Shown one piece after another: positions 33,659-36,673 of a DNA stretch of 36,673 bases. The notes under the pieces are model-generated. The model ran no database searches. It was not told the DNA's origin and saw nothing but the letters and a program-made list of their open reading frames with translations. This DNA comes from an uncultured Clostridia bacterium (GTDB lineage Bacteria > Bacillota > Clostridia > TANB77 > CAG-508): the NCBI GenBank assembly GCA_944393395.1, contig CALYAB010000010.1, positions 1-36,673 of the forward strand, read 5' to 3'. The position numbers were made by a program, and so were the translations under genes. Every line of letters starts with the position of its first letter. The first letter of the stretch is position 1.

Positions 33659-34123
33659 ATGGAATATATAATATTTGTAGATGGCAGTTTTTTAAAAAAA
33701 ACAAATTTTGCATCTTGCTCAATTCTTATTTTTAATAATAATAAATTAGTTGACAAAATACTTGTAACTAATATAGATAAAATGAAAAATTCTATTGAAG
33801 TTGAATTATTAGCCTTAAAAATTGCTTTAAAACGAATGAATAGAATAATTCAAAAATTGGAAGTTAAAAAGATTTTAATTTTTTCAGATTGTAAATCAAT
33901 CGTAGATGTTTTAAATACTCAAAAGAAAAATAGAACATTTATAAAGTTAAATTCAAATTTATATCATTATGTGCATTCTACAAATAGTTTGCTTTTAAAT
34001 AAAGAAGGATTAAATTTTAGGATTGAATATCTACCTAGAAAGTTTAATATTGCACATAAATATTGTAGTGAATTACTAAAAAAATATAAGAAAAGCGTTT
34101 TGCTAAGTAAGTCTTTGGAGTAA
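33659..34123 (+). CDS. RNase H-like (RVT_3-type) protein
   Basis: 154 residues. The ATG at 33659 was chosen because a perfect promoter would start the RNA at about 33646 and GGAG lies 9 nt upstream; an in-frame ATG at 33557 is outside the transcript. The RNase H fold is visible: Asp8 in IIFVDGSF, Glu in SIEVELLALKIAL, Asp in LIFSDCKSIVDVL. The final position, where catalytic members have Asp in N-x-AD, reads NIAHKYCSE, so the fourth carboxylate is replaced by His. It may be a weak nuclease or a binding protein. The last ~12 codons are encoded by the first copy of the 149-bp repeat, so the native C-terminus may have been replaced. Confidence 0.75.
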   Translation: MEYIIFVDGSFLKKTNFASCSILIFNNNKLVDKILVTNIDKMKNSIEVELLALKIALKRMNRIIQKLEVKKILIFSDCKSIVDVLNTQKKNRTFIKLNSNLYHYVHSTNSLLLNKEGLNFRIEYLPRKFNIAHKYCSELLKKYKKSVLLSKSLE

Positions 34124-34384
34124 TTGCAAAACACATGTCACTCGCTTCGCTCGGACGAATATAAGAAGCTTAACCTTGTTGTATACGGAAAAATCTTATA
34201 TGTGGTCAAGATAAAAACTGATTTTTCCTATACAATAAGAAAAGCGTTTTGCTAAGTAAGTCTTTGGAGTAATTGCAAAACACATGTCACTCGCTTCGCT
34301 CGGACGAATATAAGAAGCCTAGCCTTGTTGTATACGGAAAAATCTTATATGAGGTCAAGATAAAAGCCGATTTTTCCTGTACAA
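34087..34384 (+). repeat. Two tandem copies of a 149-bp structured sequence
   Basis: Unit 1 is 34087-34235, unit 2 34236-34384, with about 7 differences. Each can form GCGTTTTGC/GCAAAACAC, a palindromic CTCGCTTCGCTCG patch, and a long stem from TGTATACGGAAAAATC to GATTTTTCCTATACA; in unit 2 the right arm reads CCTGTACA, which still pairs by wobble. No T-run follows. The first copy overlaps the end of the RNase H-like gene and the second ends 62 bp before the toxSAS gene. It may be a duplicated non-coding RNA or the footprint of a mobile element. The whole 324-bp gap between the two genes is this repeat plus the toxSAS promoter region. Confidence 0.85.
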
Positions 34385-34390
34385 TAAAAA

Positions 34391-34416
34391 ATCACACAAA
34401 ATTAAAATTATGTGAT
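34391..34416 (+). promoter_or_regulatory. Inverted repeat upstream of the toxSAS gene, possible operator
   Basis: ATCACA (34391-34396) and TGTGAT (34411-34416) flank AT-only sequence, just before TAAAATATATAAAT, which could hold a -10. A position between repeat and gene start fits autoregulation, but no clean -35 is seen. Confidence 0.4.
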
Positions 34417-34446
34417 AAAATATATAAATAGGAAAGAGTATAGAAT

Positions 34447-35061
34447 ATGTTAGAGGAATTAGAAAAATTAATTGAGTTTATACAAACTGAATATCTACAT
34501 TTCAATAAAAAGTGGCAAAATAGTAATTATTATACTAAGATTAATTTAAAAGATAATTTAGTAATTGACTTATCTGAAAATGAAGAAATATTAAATGCAG
34601 TATTTAATTATAGAGAATTTATAAATGAAAATAACATTAAACTACTTATGGCTTTCAAACAATTTAGCACTGAAAATGCTAAGGTTAATATTAGAACTAA
34701 AGCTAAAAACTCTATAGAATATAAAATCAAAAATTATATAGAAAATCATGAGAATGGTAAAGTACCTATTAATAAATGTCTAAACGATTTATTTGGTATA
34801 AGAATTATATGCACAGAAAAAATAGAAAATTCGAAAATTTCAGAATTAGTAAAATCTAAATTTGAAAACTTAAAATGTATAAAATCTTATAGAAAAGATT
34901 ATAAAGCAACTCACATATATTTTAGACAAGGTAATTTTAATTTTCAATGGGAATTACAAATATGGAATAAAGAAGATGAAATAAATAATATAAATTCGCA
35001 TGAAAAATATAAACAAGACTATGTTAAATGGGAAAAAGAAAATAAAGGAGGTAATAAATAA
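34447..35061 (+). CDS. toxSAS: RelA/SpoT-domain toxin (small alarmone synthetase-like)
   Basis: 204 residues with a single RelA/SpoT synthetase domain (~80-185) and no HD, TGS or ACT domain. Motifs: RTKAKNSIEYKIKNY (R-x-K-x3-S ATP-binding helix), DLFGIRIIC, YKATHIYF and WELQIW (catalytic Glu with Gln). The N-terminal ~75 residues are helical. The gene overlaps by one base the Panacea-domain gene at 35061, the known arrangement of toxSAS-PanA toxin-antitoxin pairs. Toxic members either make (p)ppApp or pyrophosphorylate the tRNA CCA end; which applies here cannot be read. The ATG follows AGGAAAGAG. A housekeeping RSH (24369-26561) is present elsewhere, so this copy is not needed for the normal stringent response. 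Confidence 0.85.
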   Translation: MLEELEKLIEFIQTEYLHFNKKWQNSNYYTKINLKDNLVIDLSENEEILNAVFNYREFINENNIKLLMAFKQFSTENAKVNIRTKAKNSIEYKIKNYIENHENGKVPINKCLNDLFGIRIICTEKIENSKISELVKSKFENLKCIKSYRKDYKATHIYFRQGNFNFQWELQIWNKEDEINNINSHEKYKQDYVKWEKENKGGNK

Positions 35062-35813
35062 TGGTTACACATTTTATATTTTTAAGTAGTTCATATTCCT
35101 TAGGTACAAGAATTGCTATGGATTATATCGTAACAGATGATAGTATTCAAGAAAAATTGAAAACAGATTTAGACAAACTTCTTAAAGAATGTGGAAAAGA
35201 CGTATCTATTTCAACACATATGATACAGGCAGATGATATAACTTGGAAATCAGTATGTGTAGCAGATCATTTCTTTAAAGATGTAAAAGTTATTGATTCA
35301 ATAGATAAATTTATAAAACTAATAAAAAAGGACAGAAAATTAGAAGGTTTAGATGTAGCAAAATACATTTTATCAAAAATAACATGTACTCAATTAAAAC
35401 TACAAAAATTAGTATATTTATGTTTTGCAGATTACCTATGTGATACGGGAAAAGAATTATTTACAGATAAAATATATGCTTTTAAATATGGCCCCGTAGT
35501 AGATACTGTTTATAAAAGATATAAAAAATATGGATATAAACCTATTGATAGAGAAGAAAAAGATATCGATAGCACGAATATAGCTGAAATGCCAGCAAAA
35601 AGTAGAATTTTGTTTGCAGAAGATGGAACAGAAAAATTATTAAGTATTGAAAAAACATTAAAAAAATATGGTATTTTATCTGCATCTGATTTAGTTAATT
35701 TAACACATAAAGATAATACACCTTGGTCAAAAAGCTTTAAAGGGCTTGGAAAGCTATATTCTGCTATGAAACTAGATACAATTAAAGAATATCACAAATA
35801 TGAAGAATTATAG
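35061..35813 (+). CDS. Panacea-domain (DUF4065) antitoxin PanA with N-terminal extension
   Basis: 250 residues. Residues ~95-235 carry the Panacea/SocA-like domain: VAKYIL near 100, LKLQKLVYLCFADYL, then FKYGPVV and VYKRYKKYG. Family knowledge: Panacea proteins neutralise diverse toxins, including toxSAS, by binding them. The N-terminal ~95 residues (THFIFLSSSYSLGTR at the start, then ITWKSVCVADHFFKDVKV) form a separate mixed alpha/beta domain that I do not recognise and that is not part of minimal PanA. The start ATG at 35061 overlaps the toxSAS stop (TAATG), with GGAGG 9 nt upstream, so translation is coupled. A strong terminator hairpin follows. Confidence 0.85.
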   Translation: MVTHFIFLSSSYSLGTRIAMDYIVTDDSIQEKLKTDLDKLLKECGKDVSISTHMIQADDITWKSVCVADHFFKDVKVIDSIDKFIKLIKKDRKLEGLDVAKYILSKITCTQLKLQKLVYLCFADYLCDTGKELFTDKIYAFKYGPVVDTVYKRYKKYGYKPIDREEKDIDSTNIAEMPAKSRILFAEDGTEKLLSIEKTLKKYGILSASDLVNLTHKDNTPWSKSFKGLGKLYSAMKLDTIKEYHKYEEL

Positions 35814-35875
35814 TATTTTTATACTAAATTTTTTCTAAAAAGTAATAAGAATTAAAGTAATTTATAAAATAAATT

Positions 35876-35926
35876 GTCCCCCGAGATGAACTATACTCTA
35901 AAAAGTAGAGTTCATCTCAGGGGCAC
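35876..35926. terminator. Bidirectional terminator between panA and the 87-codon pseudogene
   Basis: GTCCCCCGAGATGAACT pairs with AGTTCATCTC-A-GGGGCAC (about 15 bp with one unpaired base) over a 16-nt loop. The plus strand continues TTTTATTT and the minus strand ACAATTTATTTT, so it can end both convergent transcripts. Confidence 0.8.
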
Positions 35927-35928
35927 TT

Positions 35929-36191
35929 TTATTTACAAGAAAGCAATTCTATGTTGTACTCATGTACAATCTCACTTCTCGTAGTGCTATAGGTTGTACG
36001 AACTGCTGCGCCAAATTTTGCAAGCAAGAAACTTGCTAAAACGGCTTCATCGTTTGTTAGCTCAACTGACTTTCTTCCCCACCTTTCTTCTGTGGAATCC
36101 AAAGCTTTGGCAAGATTTTCATAGAGAAGTCTTGCTTTTGTTAAATCTAATCCACACTCCTTTGCTTTCTTTATAAATCAAAACCTGTCAT
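35929..36191 (-). pseudogene. Small hypothetical gene broken by a one-base deletion (87 codons when repaired)
   Basis: The ATG at 36191 has GAGGAAAGGAA upstream and reads MTGFD, then meets TAA. One base missing in the T-run there (GATTTATAAAG for GATTTTATAAAG) shifts the frame. The +1 frame continues without stop to TAA at 35929-35931. The repaired 87-residue product has coherent coding features: FIKKAKECGLDLTKARLLYE, then DSTEERWGRKSVELTNDEA and EIVHEYNIELLSCK. It looks helical and soluble, function unknown. It lies between the panA terminator and the small RNA promoter. Base composition is richer in G and C than the flanking DNA. Confidence 0.65.
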
Positions 36192-36225
36192 TTCCTTTCC
36201 TCAGGGAAATTTAAATACAATAATA

Positions 36226-36254
36226 TTGACTTTTTAGTATTATTTAAGTATAAT
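36226..36254 (+). promoter_or_regulatory. Promoter of small RNA 1
   Basis: -35 TTGACT (36226-36231), 17-bp spacer, -10 TATAAT (36249-36254). Start expected near 36261. Confidence 0.75.
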
Positions 36255-36260
36255 AATTAT

Positions 36261-36351
36261 AGAAGATGAGTGACCACAAAGTGTGGTGTGCCATTAAAAA
36301 AGTGTTTTTATTTAAAGCACATCTCTAACGGCTTGCAGAGATGTGTTTTTT
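36261..36351 (+). ncRNA. Candidate small RNA 1 (about 91 nt)
   Basis: It is bounded by the promoter at 36226-36254 and a strong intrinsic terminator: CACATCTC (36318-36325), 12-nt loop, GAGATGTG (36338-36345), then TTTTTT. A short hairpin ACCACA-AAG-TGTGGT lies at 36273-36287. A 20-codon ORF from 36266 (MSDHKVW...) ends with its TAA in the terminator loop, but its putative binding site is too close to the ATG, so I prefer non-coding. It could also be a leader attenuator, but no gene follows on this strand within the window. Confidence 0.6.
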
Positions 36352-36483
36352 GTTGTCTATTTTCCTGTAACATTTAGTGTGTATTTTAACTTTAATTGTT
36401 ACTTTCAATATTGATTCTATAAAATAACTTAGTTTCAACATAGTATAAAATCAATGAAAACACGAGAATTGCAAAATTTTTAA

Positions 36484-36512
36484 TTGACAAAATAATAATA
36501 ATGTGTTATTAT
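36484..36512 (+). promoter_or_regulatory. Promoter of small RNA 2
   Basis: -35 TTGACA (36484-36489), 17-bp spacer, -10 TATTAT (36507-36512). The DNA from 36352 to 36483 between the two units shows no gene or clear structure. Confidence 0.7.
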
Positions 36513-36518
36513 TTAAAT

Positions 36519-36594
36519 ACAATAAAATGTATCCTAGTTCAGGTTGAGGATAACATTTACTCGTATGTGTACCGTAACTACACATACTTTTTTT
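36519..36594 (+). ncRNA. Candidate small RNA 2 (about 76 nt), possible type I antitoxin RNA
   Basis: It follows a good promoter and ends in a textbook terminator: GTATGTGTA (36563-36571), loop CCGTAAC, TACACATAC (36579-36587), seven T. A 5' hairpin ATGTATCCT...AGGATAACAT spans 36527-36556. No ORF of note. It converges on a minus-strand transcript entering from the right edge, whose terminator loop carries the complement of ACCGTAACT. Confidence 0.6.
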
Positions 36595-36602
36595 ATGCAA
36601 AA

Positions 36603-36636
36603 AAACAGAGCAAGACCGTAACTTCCTACTCTGTTT
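36603..36636 (-). terminator. Terminator of a minus-strand transcript entering from the right edge
   Basis: Minus strand: AAACAGAG (36636-36629), 18-nt loop containing AGTTACGGT, CTCTGTTT (36610-36603), then T's: the T-run, counting the T's that close the stem, is seven long. The 37 bp to the window edge include a possible gene end (last codons reading KKDKD then TAA at 36658-36656), too short to annotate. Confidence 0.75.
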
Positions 36637-36673
36637 CGACTATGTAATGACATATTTAGTCTTTATCCTTTTT

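Noticed and set aside
33659..34384. Retron-like system from RNase H-like gene plus structured repeats
   Set aside because: There is no reverse transcriptase gene in the window and no msr/msd geometry with flanking inverted repeats.
35994..36176. Plus-strand open frame of 60 codons
   Set aside because: It is antisense to the disrupted 87-codon gene, which has better start, RBS and terminator context.
36270..36380. Cys-rich 36-codon ORF from a GTG in small RNA 1
   Set aside because: It runs through the terminator hairpin and has no convincing ribosome binding site.

Overview
The window is AT-rich DNA from a Gram-positive, low-GC bacterium, most likely an uncultured gut member of the Clostridia. 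The basis is a strong AAGGAGG-type ribosome binding site before most genes, sigma-A-like promoters, an LPXTG-like wall anchor (LPKAG), an M60 mucinase-type peptidase and a clostridial prepilin signature. The lineage is inference. The standard bacterial code fits all genes.

From 1 to 32458 nearly everything reads on the minus strand and is housekeeping. In transcription order for each block: (i) carA-carB for carbamoyl phosphate, preceded by a promoter, a 34-codon U-rich leader ORF and a terminator hairpin that contains the leader stop codon (a candidate pyrBI-style attenuator); a truncated prepilin-like gene lies at the left edge. (ii) A solitary MerR regulator, a bifunctional PBP1A with a very lysine-rich tail, and a flavin-reductase-like protein. 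(iii) metG, a 781-residue protein of unknown function, a GH25/LysM wall hydrolase and tRNA-Leu(CAA). (iv) trxB-like flavoprotein, trxA, an alpha/beta hydrolase and a low-affinity-type class B PBP. (v) recJ, a bifunctional (p)ppGpp synthetase/hydrolase and an MBL-fold hydrolase, followed by a small protein gene with its own promoter and then hisS. (vi) A small protein gene and a 1205-residue secreted M60 peptidase. Exceptions on the plus strand are a YcxB-like gene and a tandem pair of paralogous unknown genes at 5.3-6.3 kb.

The right end (about 32.6-36.7 kb) is an accessory region read mostly on the plus strand. It holds a frameshifted GT-D glycosyltransferase gene, an RNase H-like gene, a 149-bp structured tandem duplication, a toxSAS (RelA/SpoT-type) toxin overlapping a Panacea-domain antitoxin, a frameshifted small gene, and two promoter-plus-terminator units that look like small RNAs. 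The last of these converges on a transcript entering from the right edge, and the two terminator loops are complementary, as in type I toxin-antitoxin systems.

Repeats are unusually rich for a housekeeping region: a 337-bp near-complete palindrome between metG and the class B PBP, two related palindromic elements of 84 and 205 bp, and mirrored flanks around the paralog pair. All calls come from reading the sequence. No database search or folding program was run.
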